Below the pieces are notes generated by a model, which ran no database searches, was not told where the DNA came from, and saw only the letters and a list, made by a program, of their open reading frames with translations. From the NCBI GenBank assembly GCA_036454645.1, contig JAZHSQ010000021.1:1-41455 (forward strand): a stretch of 41,455 nucleotides of DNA. The letters run 5' to 3'. The DNA comes from Olsenella_K sp036454645. GTDB taxonomy: Bacteria; Actinomycetota; Coriobacteriia; Coriobacteriales; Atopobiaceae. Shown piece by piece: positions 1 to 7,773 of the stretch (within the stretch, counting starts at the first letter, position 1; every line of letters starts with the position of its first letter). Both the position numbers and the translations under genes were made by a program.

Positions 1-20
1 TTGTGAGCCGGTGCGGGGGC

Positions 21-53
21 AAAGAAGGGGCCGGCGCTCGTCGGGCGCCGGCC
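21..53 (-). terminator. Rho-independent terminator of the first peptide-binding protein gene
   Basis: Read on the minus strand, a perfect 9-bp stem (GGCCGGCGC with GCGCCGGCC, plus-strand positions 29-37 and 45-53) with a 7-nt loop is followed by CCTTCTTT. It starts 8 bases after the stop codon of the binding-protein gene. This suggests that the gene is transcribed alone and is not followed by permease genes in the same transcript. Confidence 0.75.
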
Positions 54-61
54 GGTGACTG

Positions 62-1687
62 CTACTTGTTGTACGTGACCTTCCTGAAGTGCGGGTCGAC
101 GAGCATCTCGAGGCCCTCGTAGCCCTCGCGAAGCACGTAGGGGTTCTGCGGCCAGTCCACGGGGATGGTGCCGTAGTCGACGCGCACCAGCTGGCGGTCG
201 GCCTGGATGGCGTTGTCGAGCTGCGTTGCCTCGTCCTGCGAGCTGCGCGCGGCGTCGACGTAGGCGTCGAACGCCGGGCTGTCGTAGAAGGAGCTGCGCG
301 TCTTGGCCTTGTCGCTCCTGAAGTAGGAGCCCATGTGTTCGACGCCCACGAACGAGAGGGTCGACCACGTGACCAGCGTCAGCGAGAGGGAGCCGTTGGA
401 GCGCGACTCGCGCCACAGGCCGGAGTCGATGACCTGCACGTCCACGGTGACGCCGACCTGCTGCCAGTAGTTCTGGATCGCGACCATGACCGCCTGGTCC
501 TGGGAGCGCACCTGGGCGGTGAGGTGAAGGTCTGTCGCGCCCGCCTCGGCGAGGAGCTTACGCGCCTGGTCGGGATCGTAGGGCAGGACCTCCGCGCTCT
601 TGTCGTAGCCGGTCTCGGAGCTGGGGATGAAGGCCGAGCAGGGCTTGGCCGCGCCGGAGAGGATGGTGTCGCACAGCTCCTGGCGGTTGATCGCCAGCGA
701 GAGCGCCTGGCGCACGCGGACGTCCTGGAAGCTCTCGTCGTTGAGGTTGATGTTCAGGAACTGCGTCGCCGCGGGCGTGTAGTAGACGATCTGGCCGCTC
801 ACGTCGTCGTTGGACTTGTACTGGTCCAGCAGGGACGTGTCGAGGAAGCACAGGTCGATGTCGCCGTTGGTGTAGTTCATCATGCGGGTGTTGCCGTCGT
901 CGATGTAGTGCACCTCGACGCGGTCGATCGCCGGCTTGCCGTCGTGGTACTCGTCGAAGGCCGTGAGCACCACCTCGGTGGAGTCGTCGTTGCTCTCCAG
1001 CTTGAAGGGGCCGCAGCCGATGAAGTCGGTGCCCGTGCCCCAGGAGTCGCCGGCGGCCTCGCATGCCTCGTGCGGGTAGATGGAGGCGTAGAACTGCGCG
1101 AGGAGGTAGGGGAAGGAGGAGAAGGGCTGGGAGAGCGTGATGGTGAAGTGGCGGTCGTCTTGGGCGGAGAAGCCCGCGAGCTCGGTGGCGGCGCCGGAGA
1201 CGACGTCCTTGGCGCCCGCGATCTTGTCGTAGCCGTCGGACTGCGCCTGCTTGGCGAGGACGCGCGTCAGCGTGTAGCGGACGTCCTCGGCGGTGAGGGT
1301 GGAGCCGTCGTGGAACTTGACGCCGTCCTTGAGCTCGAAGGTGTAGGTCAGGCCGTCCTCGGATACGGTCGGCAGGGAGGTCACCAGGACCGGCTCGAGC
1401 TGCTTGGAGTCGGGGTTGAGGCGGATCAGCGTGTCGCAGACGTTCTCGGACGCGCCCCAGGTGTTGGACGTGATCTGGGTGTCGAAGCTCGCCTTGGGGT
1501 TGGCGACGCCGAAGCGCAGGACCTTCTCGGTGGTGGTGCCCGCGTTGGAGGAGGCGCCGCCGCAGCCGGCGAGCGCCCCGGCTGCGCCTGCGGTGGCGGC
1601 GACGCCGATCGCGCCCCTGAGGAAGGAGCGGCGGGTGAGGCTGGAACTGGTCGCGCGGACAGGGCCGCCGTTGCGCGATGAGGCCAT
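62..1687 (-). CDS. Peptide ABC transporter substrate-binding lipoprotein (SBP family 5)
   Basis: This 541-residue protein is the extracytoplasmic receptor of an oligopeptide/dipeptide-type ABC importer. I chose the ATG at 1687 because AAAGGA lies 5 bases upstream and because it places a Tat-lipoprotein signal at the N terminus: twin arginine followed by SFLRG at residues 19-25, a hydrophobic Ala/Gly stretch, and the lipobox LAGC with the lipidated cysteine at 42. An open frame extends 86 codons further upstream but is Arg/Ala-rich with no family similarity. The body has family-5 hallmarks such as the VKFHDGSTLTAEDV segment and a DVRVRQALSLAINR segment. A terminator follows at once, so no permease or ATPase gene is linked; it may share the transporter at the other end of the window or one elsewhere. 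It is divergent from a peptidase operon, consistent with peptide scavenging. The substrate cannot be read from the sequence. Confidence 0.9.
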   Translation of the reverse strand: MASSRNGGPVRATSSSLTRRSFLRGAIGVAATAGAAGALAGCGGASSNAGTTTEKVLRFGVANPKASFDTQITSNTWGASENVCDTLIRLNPDSKQLEPVLVTSLPTVSEDGLTYTFELKDGVKFHDGSTLTAEDVRYTLTRVLAKQAQSDGYDKIAGAKDVVSGAATELAGFSAQDDRHFTITLSQPFSSFPYLLAQFYASIYPHEACEAAGDSWGTGTDFIGCGPFKLESNDDSTEVVLTAFDEYHDGKPAIDRVEVHYIDDGNTRMMNYTNGDIDLCFLDTSLLDQYKSNDDVSGQIVYYTPAATQFLNINLNDESFQDVRVRQALSLAINRQELCDTILSGAAKPCSAFIPSSETGYDKSAEVLPYDPDQARKLLAEAGATDLHLTAQVRSQDQAVMVAIQNYWQQVGVTVDVQVIDSGLWRESRSNGSLSLTLVTWSTLSFVGVEHMGSYFRSDKAKTRSSFYDSPAFDAYVDAARSSQDEATQLDNAIQADRQLVRVDYGTIPVDWPQNPYVLREGYEGLEMLVDPHFRKVTYNK

Positions 1688-2117
1688 GGTTGTCCTTTCT
1701 TGAGCGGTGCGAGCGCTGCGGGGACGCGAGCGGGGTTCGCGCGCGTCCGCGGCGGGGGCGCAAATCACACCCAGCAAATAGGTTTTTACAATGATAGCCA
1801 AATAATCACCTTTGGGCGAGTAGGGCGACCTTCCGAAACAAAAGCGTCCCGGCCGGGCGTTGGCGGCACCGTGCGCGCGGCCCGCGTCCGCGCGGCGGCC
1901 ACCCGGGCGCGGCTTTGAGCAGATTGCGTAAGAACCTGTTAACACGCCCGCATCCCGCTGGCATTTCGTCGCCCACCGTCCTACCGTAGAAATCCGCGTT
2001 TATTCAACAAGCTGCATCGACGGCAGGATGCGCCGCGCGCCCGGCCAGGGCGTGCCGCGCGTCCCGTCCGCCCCCGCGCCTGCCGGGGGAGTGCCGTGCA
2101 GCCGTCCGAGGAGGGAC
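1688..2117. other. Divergent intergenic region (430 bp) between binding-protein gene and peptidase operon
   Basis: This gap must hold two divergent promoters. Around 1770-1830 and 1925-2015 it is clearly less GC-rich than its surroundings. On the minus strand TATCAT (plus 1791-1796) is a plausible -10 for the binding-protein gene, giving a leader of about 100 nt. On the plus strand TAGAAA (1987-1992) preceded by TTCGTC 16 bp upstream is a weak promoter for the peptidase operon. An 8-bp palindrome TGTTAACA lies near 1938. No convincing gene is present. Confidence 0.4.
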
Positions 2118-2873
2118 ATGCAACCGCCCAAAGTGCGCCCGCTGATCTGCGTCACCCCGCGATTCGAGCCCTCCAAGGAGCTCTTCGGCGAGAGGTTCCT
2201 GCCCAACGAGTCGCTGAGCCGGGGGCTCCTCGACGCCCTCGTCGACGCCGGCGGCCTGCCCGTCATGATGCCGATCACGGACGACCCCGCCCTGATCCAG
2301 CGCTACGTGGACCTGTGCGACGGCTTCGTGATCCCCGGCGGCCACAGCGTCGACCCGGCGCGCTGGGGCGAGGAGCCCCGCGCGGACGCCTCCGACGTCT
2401 CGCCGGAGCGCGACGCGCTCGAGTTCCCGCTGGTGGAGAAGGTCCTCGCGGCCGACAAGCCGCTGCTGGCGATCTGCCGCGGCATGCAGCTGCTCAACGT
2501 GGCCCTCGGCGGCAGCCTCTCGCAGTGGCTCTATGACCTGCCGCCCCGCGAGGGCACGACGCACTGGCGCCACGAGATCATCCTCAACGACCCCGCGCAC
2601 CCCGTGGACGTGGTGGCCGGCACCCTGCTCGACCGGGTCATGGGCGGCCGCGAGCGCCTGCAGGTCAACTCCAGCCACCACGAGTGCGTGGACAGGCCGG
2701 GCGAGGGCGTCCGCGTGGACGGCTACGCCACCGACGGCATCGTCGAGGTGATCGACGTGCCGGACAGGCGCTTCTGTCTGGGCGTCCAGTGGCACCCCGA
2801 GTACACCTGGCCAACGCTCGAGACGGACCGGCTGCTGTGGCGCTCCCTCGTGGACGCCGCGGCCGGGCATTGA
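2118..2873 (+). CDS. Gamma-glutamyl-gamma-aminobutyrate hydrolase family (peptidase C26, class I glutamine amidotransferase-like)
   Basis: The 251-residue protein belongs to the PuuD/peptidase C26 group, cytosolic enzymes that hydrolyse gamma-glutamyl amide bonds. The visible catalytic triad is Cys120 in AICRGMQ, with His226 and Glu228 in GVQWHPE; the oxyanion segment VIPGGHSVDP (71-80) is also typical. Start ATG 2118 is chosen because GAGGAGGGA lies 4 nt upstream; a longer frame from 2028 has no similarity to the family. It is the first gene of an apparent operon with peptidase T and an M42 aminopeptidase. The true substrate (gamma-Glu-GABA, gamma-glutamyl peptides, or another amide) is not determinable; puuA/puuB-type genes are absent nearby, so putrescine breakdown is unlikely from context, and gamma-glutamyl peptide use is my inference. 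Confidence 0.87.
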   Translation: MQPPKVRPLICVTPRFEPSKELFGERFLPNESLSRGLLDALVDAGGLPVMMPITDDPALIQRYVDLCDGFVIPGGHSVDPARWGEEPRADASDVSPERDALEFPLVEKVLAADKPLLAICRGMQLLNVALGGSLSQWLYDLPPREGTTHWRHEIILNDPAHPVDVVAGTLLDRVMGGRERLQVNSSHHECVDRPGEGVRVDGYATDGIVEVIDVPDRRFCLGVQWHPEYTWPTLETDRLLWRSLVDAAAGH

Positions 2874-2995
2874 GCGCCCCGCGCCCCACGCGGCGCGCCG
2901 CCGAGCCCGCGTCCTTGTCGCCCGCGGGCGCACCCACCAACCCCGGGGCGCGGAGAAGGCCGCGCCCCTCGCACACGACCATGAAGGGAAGAGAC

Positions 2996-4285
2996 ATGAG
3001 CGACGTCCTCGACAGGTTCATCAAGTACTGCAAGGTGGCCTCGCAGTCGGACGAGACGAAGGACCCCACAAACCCCGACAACATCCCCACGACCGAGAGC
3101 CAGTTCGACATCGCCAACGTGATCGCCGACGACCTGCGCGAGCTCGGCGCCGAGGACGTCTCGGTGGACGAGCACGCCTACGTCATCTGCCACTGGCCCG
3201 CCAGCGAGGGGCTCGAGGGCCTGCCGACGCTCGGCTTCTGCTGCCACATCGACACCGCCTGGCAGAGCTACGGCTCGCCCGTCCATCCGCAGGTGAGGCG
3301 CTACGAGGGCGGAAAGCTCACCATCGGCACCGGCCGCGACGGCAAGGAGGTCTCGATCAGCCCCGAGACCAACCCCGCGCTCGAGCACATGGTCGGCTGG
3401 GACCTCGTCACCACCGACGGCACCTCGCTGCTCGGCGGCGACGACAAGGCCGGCGACGCGGAGATGGTCAGCCTCATGAGGCGCCTCAAGGACGACCCGT
3501 CGCTGCCCCACCCGCGCCTGGCCTTCGCCTTCGTGCCCGACGAGGAGATCGGCCACGGTGCCGCCCTGCTCGACCTCGACAGGTTCGGCGCGGCCTTCGG
3601 CTACACGATCGACGGCGGCCCGCTCGGCGAGTTCTGCTACGAGACCTTCAACGCGGCCGAGGCCGTCGTGCGCGCCAAGGGCCTCTCGGTCCACACCGGC
3701 ACGGCCAAGGGCCTCATGGTCAACGCGGCCGAGACCCTCATGCGCTACAACGAGCTGCTCCCGGCGCAGGACCGCCCCGAGTTCACCGAGAACTACGACG
3801 GCTTCTACTACCTCTCGAGCGTCGAGGGCAGCTGCGAGGAGGCCACCAGCCACTACATCGTCCGCGACCACGACAAGGCCAAGTTCGAGCACCGCAAGCA
3901 GCTCATGCTCGACGCGGCGGACTACCTCAACGAGCGCATGGGCAGGCAGGTCGTGACCGTGACCCTGCGCGACCAGTACTACAACCTCGCCGACGTGATC
4001 CTGAGGCCGGAGAACAGCCACCTCATCGAGAACGCGCGCAAGGCGTACGAGAAGGTCGGGCAGCAGATGAGGTGCATCCCCATGAGGGGCGGCACCGACG
4101 GCTCGCAGCTCTCCTTCCGCGGGTTCCCGTGCGCCAACCTCTCCGCCGGCTACTACAACGCCCACGGCGTGATGGAGTTCGTGCCGGTGCCGGAGCTCGA
4201 GGCCATGGTCGACATGCTCGTGGAGCTCGTGGGCCTCTACGCCAGGCCCCAGGTCGCGGCAGACGCCGCGGCCGCGGAAGAGTAG
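2996..4285 (+). CDS. pepT: Peptidase T-like tripeptide aminopeptidase (M20B family)
   Basis: The 429-residue cytosolic di-zinc exopeptidase would remove the N-terminal residue of tripeptides. Family landmarks in order are FCCHIDTA (His84, Asp86), LLGGDDKAG (Asp149/150), FVPDEEIGHGA (Glu183/184), TIDGGPLG (Asp206) and the C-terminal NAHGVMEF with the last metal-binding His. The length is slightly above the usual ~410. ATG 2996 is preceded by AAGGGAAG; an in-frame ATG at 2981 is possible but would overlap that ribosome site. The gene follows the C26 amidohydrolase by 122 bp and precedes the M42 peptidase by 10 bp, so it is probably cotranscribed at least with the latter. The glycine in GGDD where many family members have alanine is a mild variation. 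Confidence 0.93.
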   Translation: MSDVLDRFIKYCKVASQSDETKDPTNPDNIPTTESQFDIANVIADDLRELGAEDVSVDEHAYVICHWPASEGLEGLPTLGFCCHIDTAWQSYGSPVHPQVRRYEGGKLTIGTGRDGKEVSISPETNPALEHMVGWDLVTTDGTSLLGGDDKAGDAEMVSLMRRLKDDPSLPHPRLAFAFVPDEEIGHGAALLDLDRFGAAFGYTIDGGPLGEFCYETFNAAEAVVRAKGLSVHTGTAKGLMVNAAETLMRYNELLPAQDRPEFTENYDGFYYLSSVEGSCEEATSHYIVRDHDKAKFEHRKQLMLDAADYLNERMGRQVVTVTLRDQYYNLADVILRPENSHLIENARKAYEKVGQQMRCIPMRGGTDGSQLSFRGFPCANLSAGYYNAHGVMEFVPVPELEAMVDMLVELVGLYARPQVAADAAAAEE

Positions 4286-4295
4286 GGGGGCGGCC

Positions 4296-5462
4296 ATGCA
4301 AAGCGAGTGCGGACGCACCGCGACGGCCCCGGCGACGGGCGTGGCGGCGACGGGCGTGACGGAGGCCCCGGACGAGGCCGCGCGCCGCGCGGCGGCCGAG
4401 CGCCTCGAGCTGGACGGGATCGACCCCGTTCGGCTGCGCGACCTCACCGAGGAGCTCGTCGGGGTCGACTCGACCGTCGGCTACTACCCCGAGATTCACG
4501 AGTTCCTCTCCCGGAGGCTCGGCCGGATGGGCTACGAGCCCTTCCTCGACAACAAGGCCACCATGTACGTGCGCGTCCCCGGACGCGACCGGTCCAGGAC
4601 CGTCTGCGTGGGCGCCCACCTCGACACGATCGGGCTGATCGTGCGCGGCTTCAACGACGACGGCACCCTGCGCGTGCGCCAGCTCGGCGGCATCAACTAC
4701 CACTCCGTCGAGGGCGAGACCTGCCGCATCCACTGCAGGGACGGCAGGGTGGTGGCCGGACAGGTGATCTGCAACCGGCACTCCACGCACGTGTTCGCCG
4801 ACGCCCGCACCGTCGAGCGCGACGAGGACAGCATGTCCGTCTCGATCGTGGGCGACGTCTCCTGCCCGGCCGACGCCCGCGCGCTCGGCGTGACGCAGGG
4901 CGCCGTCTGCTCGATCGACCCGCATTTCCAGGCCTTCGACAACGGCTACGTCGTGTCGCGCAACATCGACGACAAGGCCGCCGTGGCGGTCCTGCTCGAC
5001 GTCCTGGACTGGCTCGCGCGCAGCGGCCGGCAGCCGGCGTTCGACACGCTCTTCGCGTTCCCCATCTACGAGGAGATCGGCCACGGTGGGGCGTACGTGC
5101 CGCCCGAGGTCTCCGAGTACGTGGCGCTCGACATCACGCTCATCGGACCGGACTACGACTCCGACGAGCACAGCGTGGGCGTCATCGTGAGCGACCTCAA
5201 GGGCCCCTACGACTGGGACCTCTCCAACCGCCTGATCCGCTGCGCCGAGGAGGTCTGCGACGAGGGCCGCTGGAACACCCAGGTGTGCTTCCACTACTCG
5301 ACCGACGCCAGCGCCGCCTACGTGCTCGGCCGCAACGTCGCCGCCGGCGCCTTCGGCATGGCGTGCCTGAGCAGCCACGGGCGCGAGCGCTGCCACGTCG
5401 ACGCGATCGTGCAGACCGAGCGGCTCTGCCGCGCCTACGTGATGGGCGAGTGCCTGGGGTAG
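4296..5462 (+). CDS. M42 family metallopeptidase (glutamyl aminopeptidase-like)
   Basis: The 388-residue protein is a cytosolic aminopeptidase of the M42 group (PepA/FrvX/tetrahedral TET type). The metal ligands are visible: AHLDTIG (His108, Asp110), RNIDDKAAVAV (bridging Asp), YEEIGHGGA (catalytic and ligand Glu pair), VALDIT (Asp) and a late SSHGRERCHVD (His). The N-terminal 40 residues are Ala/Thr-rich and not typical; a later start is conceivable, but the ATG at 4296 lies 10 bp after pepT with a G-rich ribosome site between. Together with PepT and the C26 enzyme it could degrade imported peptides to amino acids. The exact preference for acidic N termini, as in true glutamyl aminopeptidases, cannot be shown here. 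Confidence 0.9.
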   Translation: MQSECGRTATAPATGVAATGVTEAPDEAARRAAAERLELDGIDPVRLRDLTEELVGVDSTVGYYPEIHEFLSRRLGRMGYEPFLDNKATMYVRVPGRDRSRTVCVGAHLDTIGLIVRGFNDDGTLRVRQLGGINYHSVEGETCRIHCRDGRVVAGQVICNRHSTHVFADARTVERDEDSMSVSIVGDVSCPADARALGVTQGAVCSIDPHFQAFDNGYVVSRNIDDKAAVAVLLDVLDWLARSGRQPAFDTLFAFPIYEEIGHGGAYVPPEVSEYVALDITLIGPDYDSDEHSVGVIVSDLKGPYDWDLSNRLIRCAEEVCDEGRWNTQVCFHYSTDASAAYVLGRNVAAGAFGMACLSSHGRERCHVDAIVQTERLCRAYVMGECLG

Positions 5463-5589
5463 CGCCTGGGGGCGCCCGCCCGGTTGCCGCCCCGGCCAGG
5501 CCGTGCGCCCGGGCTGTGGCACTCGGCCCGTGGCGCCCGGGCCGTGGCGGCCCCGTTTCGGCGTCATGTGCTTATCGGGGAAAATAGGG

Positions 5590-5613
5590 GGCTGGCGCCG
5601 GGAGGCGCTAGCC
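5590..5613 (+). terminator. Strong intrinsic terminator after the peptidase operon
   Basis: A 10-bp stem with one G-U pair (GGCTGGCGCC at 5590-5599, GGCGCTAGCC at 5604-5613), a GGGA tetraloop and the following TCTTCTTGT form a good intrinsic terminator. It lies 127 bp past the M42 stop and 56 bp before the next gene. If the promoter of the next gene lies upstream of it, it would instead act as an attenuator; I saw no clear -10 between 5614 and 5669. Confidence 0.75.
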
Positions 5614-5669
5614 TCTTCTTGTGCGCCGCGCGACCCGCGCCCGCGCACCCGGCATGGACAGGAGACCGC

Positions 5670-6077
5670 ATGGACAAGAACATGAACGACAAGGTCGCGG
5701 ACTGGCTCAAGGGCAGGAACGGGTCGGACGACATCTCCAACCTCACCCTCGCCGTGGCCATCGTGCTCGTGGTCATCAACCTCTTCGCCCGCACGTGGGT
5801 GCTCTCTCTCGTCGCCATCGCCCTTCTCGTGTACACGGGCTTCAGGATCTCCTCCACCAAGGTCTCTGACAGGCGCGAGGAGAACGAGCACTTCATGGCC
5901 GTCCTCGGGCCGGTCGCGCCGTGGGTCAGGAACCCCGCCGCGGCGATGCGCGAGGCGCGCGCCTACAAGCACCTCACCTGCCCCAACTGCGGCCAGCACG
6001 TCCGCGTGCCCAGGGGCAAGGGCAAGGTCCGCGTGACCTGCCCCAAGTGCAAGACCAAGTTCGACGCGAACGCGTAG
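5670..6077 (+). CDS. Small membrane protein with C-terminal zinc ribbon
   Basis: This 135-residue protein has two hydrophobic helices (about residues 24-41 and 44-61), a basic/polar middle, and a C-terminal zinc ribbon with CPNC at 104-107 and CPKC at 124-127. The arrangement resembles uncharacterised actinobacterial zinc-ribbon membrane proteins. The zinc ribbon would face the cytoplasm if both helices form a hairpin. ATG 5670 is preceded by CAGGAGA at good spacing; an in-frame extension upstream is low-complexity and crosses the terminator hairpin. It ends 3 bp before coaE, so the two are probably cotranslated. Function unknown. Confidence 0.8.
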   Translation: MDKNMNDKVADWLKGRNGSDDISNLTLAVAIVLVVINLFARTWVLSLVAIALLVYTGFRISSTKVSDRREENEHFMAVLGPVAPWVRNPAAAMREARAYKHLTCPNCGQHVRVPRGKGKVRVTCPKCKTKFDANA

Positions 6078-6080
6078 CAG

Positions 6081-6716
6081 ATGTACGAGGTCCTTCTCGC
6101 CGGGGGCACCGCCTCTGGCAAGTCGACTGCCGCCCGCGAGCTCGAGCGGCTCGGGGCAAGGAGGGTCGACCTGGACCAGGTGTCGCGCGACGTTTGCGCC
6201 GCCGGCTCCGAGGTCTGCCGCCGTCTGGCCGAGGCCTTCGGGGCCGACGTGCTCGACCCGCGGGCGGGCGAGCTCGACCGCGCCCTCCTGGCGCGGCGCG
6301 CCTTCTCGAGCGAGGAGGGCACGCGCACGCTCGAGGAGATCGAGCTGCCGGCGATAGGGGAGGAGCTCGCCCGGCGCGTCCGCGCCGCGGGAGCCGGCGT
6401 GGTCGTCGTCGAGGTTCCGCTGCTCGACCGCGTCGAGGGCATGCTCGGGGACGCCGACGAGGTCGTCTGCGTCACCTGCCCGCTCGACGTGCGCCGCGAG
6501 CGCGCCCGCGGCCGCGGGATGGACCAGGCGGACTTCGAGCGCAGGGTGGCGCACCAGCCGACCGACGACTACCTCAGGGCGCATGCGGACACGGTGCTCG
6601 ACAACTCCGGCGACGAGGGCGCCCTCGTCGCGCGCGTGGACGCCTGGTGGGACGAGCGCGAGCGCGCGGGGTGGCCCCGCAAGGGCTGGGCGCGCGGGTG
6701 CTGGAGGCGCGCGTGA
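6081..6716 (+). CDS. coaE: Dephospho-CoA kinase
   Basis: CoaE phosphorylates the 3'-hydroxyl of dephospho-CoA with ATP, the last step of coenzyme A synthesis. The 211-residue protein starts with a P-loop, GGTASGKST at residues 8-16, followed by DLDQVSRDV (the family motif with the catalytic Asp) and a C-terminal LDNSGDEGAL stretch typical of CoaE. Length is normal. The ATG lies 3 bp after the zinc-ribbon gene, and the stop TGA overlaps the GTG start of the transglycosylase gene (GTGA), so the three genes are translationally linked. Confidence 0.93.
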   Translation: MYEVLLAGGTASGKSTAARELERLGARRVDLDQVSRDVCAAGSEVCRRLAEAFGADVLDPRAGELDRALLARRAFSSEEGTRTLEEIELPAIGEELARRVRAAGAGVVVVEVPLLDRVEGMLGDADEVVCVTCPLDVRRERARGRGMDQADFERRVAHQPTDDYLRAHADTVLDNSGDEGALVARVDAWWDERERAGWPRKGWARGCWRRA

Positions 6717-7309
6717 GGTCTGGCTCCGAGAGGTTCTTCCGCTGGTACCGCACCCTGCCGCTCCTGGCGATGGGCGTCGTCCTCGCGCTCGCGCTCGGGG
6801 TGGGGGCGCTGCCCAACAACGTCGTGCGGCGGGTCTTCTACCCCGTGTCCTACGCGACGCAGATCAACGGCTCCGCCGCGCGCCACGACGTGGACCCCTG
6901 CCTGGTCGCGGCGGTGATCAAGTGCGAGTCGGACTGGGACCCGAGCGCGCAATCCGGCGCAGGGGCGGTCGGCCTCATGCAGCTCATGCCCGAGACGGCC
7001 CAGGAGCTCGCGGACCTGGGCGTCGTCGACGCGGCGGAGTACGACGTCTCGCGGCTGACCAACCCCAGCGTAAACATCGAGTACGGCACGGCCTACCTGG
7101 CCTACCTCTCGCAGGAGCTCGACTCGACCGACGAGGTCATCGCCGCCTACAACGCGGGCCTGGGGACCGTCCGCAGCTGGCTCGCGGACGGCACGCAGGG
7201 CGTCGCCGAGGCGATCACCTACCCCGAGACCCGCCTCTACCTGCAGCGCGTCAAGCAGGCGCGCGACCGCTACGCAGAGCTCTACCCGGAGGGCCTCGAG
7301 GACTTCTAG
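6713..7309 (+). CDS. Membrane-anchored lytic transglycosylase (SLT domain)
   Basis: This 198-residue enzyme would cleave the glycan strand of peptidoglycan without hydrolysis, forming 1,6-anhydro-muramic ends, outside the membrane. A single hydrophobic segment (about 14-32) anchors it. The SLT domain shows the catalytic Glu72 in KCESDWDP, then GAVGLMQLMP (85-93 region) and AAYNAGLGTV (144-153), the three canonical motifs. I prefer GTG 6713 because GGAGG lies 5 nt upstream and the start overlaps the coaE stop; GTG 6698 in the same frame is an alternative. The long open frame upstream of this point is the shadow of coaE. Confidence 0.9.
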   Translation: MRSGSERFFRWYRTLPLLAMGVVLALALGVGALPNNVVRRVFYPVSYATQINGSAARHDVDPCLVAAVIKCESDWDPSAQSGAGAVGLMQLMPETAQELADLGVVDAAEYDVSRLTNPSVNIEYGTAYLAYLSQELDSTDEVIAAYNAGLGTVRSWLADGTQGVAEAITYPETRLYLQRVKQARDRYAELYPEGLEDF

Positions 7310-7452
7310 CGCGCGGGAGCGCCGCACGGGCACGCCGGGGGCGGCGCTCCTGGGCGGCAGCCGGGGTCGTCCGCCAGGGCGGCAGCCGGGGCGGCGCTTC
7401 GTGCGGCCCCGCCCGGGGCGGCCACACCGCCGACGCAACCTCCTCGCCCCGG

Positions 7453-7612
7453 TTGTGCATTTTTCCAAGTTGGGGACGGGCCGAGGGCCGGCTGTGGGCG
7501 TCGGCGGGCCGTGCGATCCGCGAGTCGCATCTGCCCAGGATTCGAAGGCACACGGCGGTGGCGCTCCGGCATCTCGGGCTTGGAGGCGTCCATAAGTCGC
7601 AGAAATGCACAA
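7453..7612. repeat. Imperfect ~26-bp inverted repeat, arms about 108 bp apart
   Basis: The left arm 7453-7478 and the reverse complement of the right arm 7587-7612 share the perfect 10-mer TTGTGCATTT followed by about 10 matches in 16 positions, ending in GGACG in both. The internal segment is GC-rich with no coding sense. The two copies look like degenerate members of one repeat rather than a simple RNA hairpin. They may be a non-autonomous mobile element remnant or paired protein-binding sites; this is inference. Confidence 0.55.
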
Positions 7613-7735
7613 TCTCGTCGTGGAAGCTGCGGCGGGGCGTGCGCGGCGGCGTTCCGACCACGTCTGGGATGCCCGACCCGCCCGGCCGTTCCAGCGGCGC
7701 CACGTCCTATCGCGCGGATCGCCGCCGCGGGCGGG

Positions 7736-7741
7736 TACAAT
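7736..7741 (+). promoter_or_regulatory. Candidate -10 box of uvrB
   Basis: TACAAT matches the -10 consensus at 5 of 6 positions, 32 bp before the GTG start and upstream of a GGGGGAGGA ribosome site. No -35 hexamer is recognisable 16-18 bp upstream. No GAACNNNNGTTC LexA box was seen here, unlike at uvrA. Confidence 0.45.
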
Positions 7742-7773
7742 CAAACAGGTGTACCGAGAGAGGGGGAGGACAG

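Larger units (their letters stand above)
7310..7773. other. 464-bp intergenic region with inverted and direct repeats
   Basis: Just after the transglycosylase stop, GGAGCGCCGC (7316-7325) and GCGGCGCTCC (7341-7350) can pair around a 15-nt loop, but no T-run follows. A 15-bp direct repeat GGGCGGCAGCCGGGG occurs at 7352-7366 and 7377-7391. The middle holds a long imperfect inverted repeat (entered separately), and the 3' end has the uvrB -10 box. I see no convincing gene; open frames here are out of phase with any recognisable protein. Confidence 0.5.

Noticed and set aside
89..1681. A 530-codon plus-strand open frame opposite the first binding protein
   Set aside because: The minus strand encodes a complete Tat lipoprotein with ribosome site; the plus frame lacks both motif and ribosome site.
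4023..6584. An 853-codon minus-strand open frame
   Set aside because: It covers pepT, the M42 peptidase, a clear terminator and coaE in antisense, and has no recognisable motif.
7530..7560. GATTCGAA resembling a tRNA T-loop
   Set aside because: No acceptor, D or anticodon stem can be paired around it, so it is not a tRNA.
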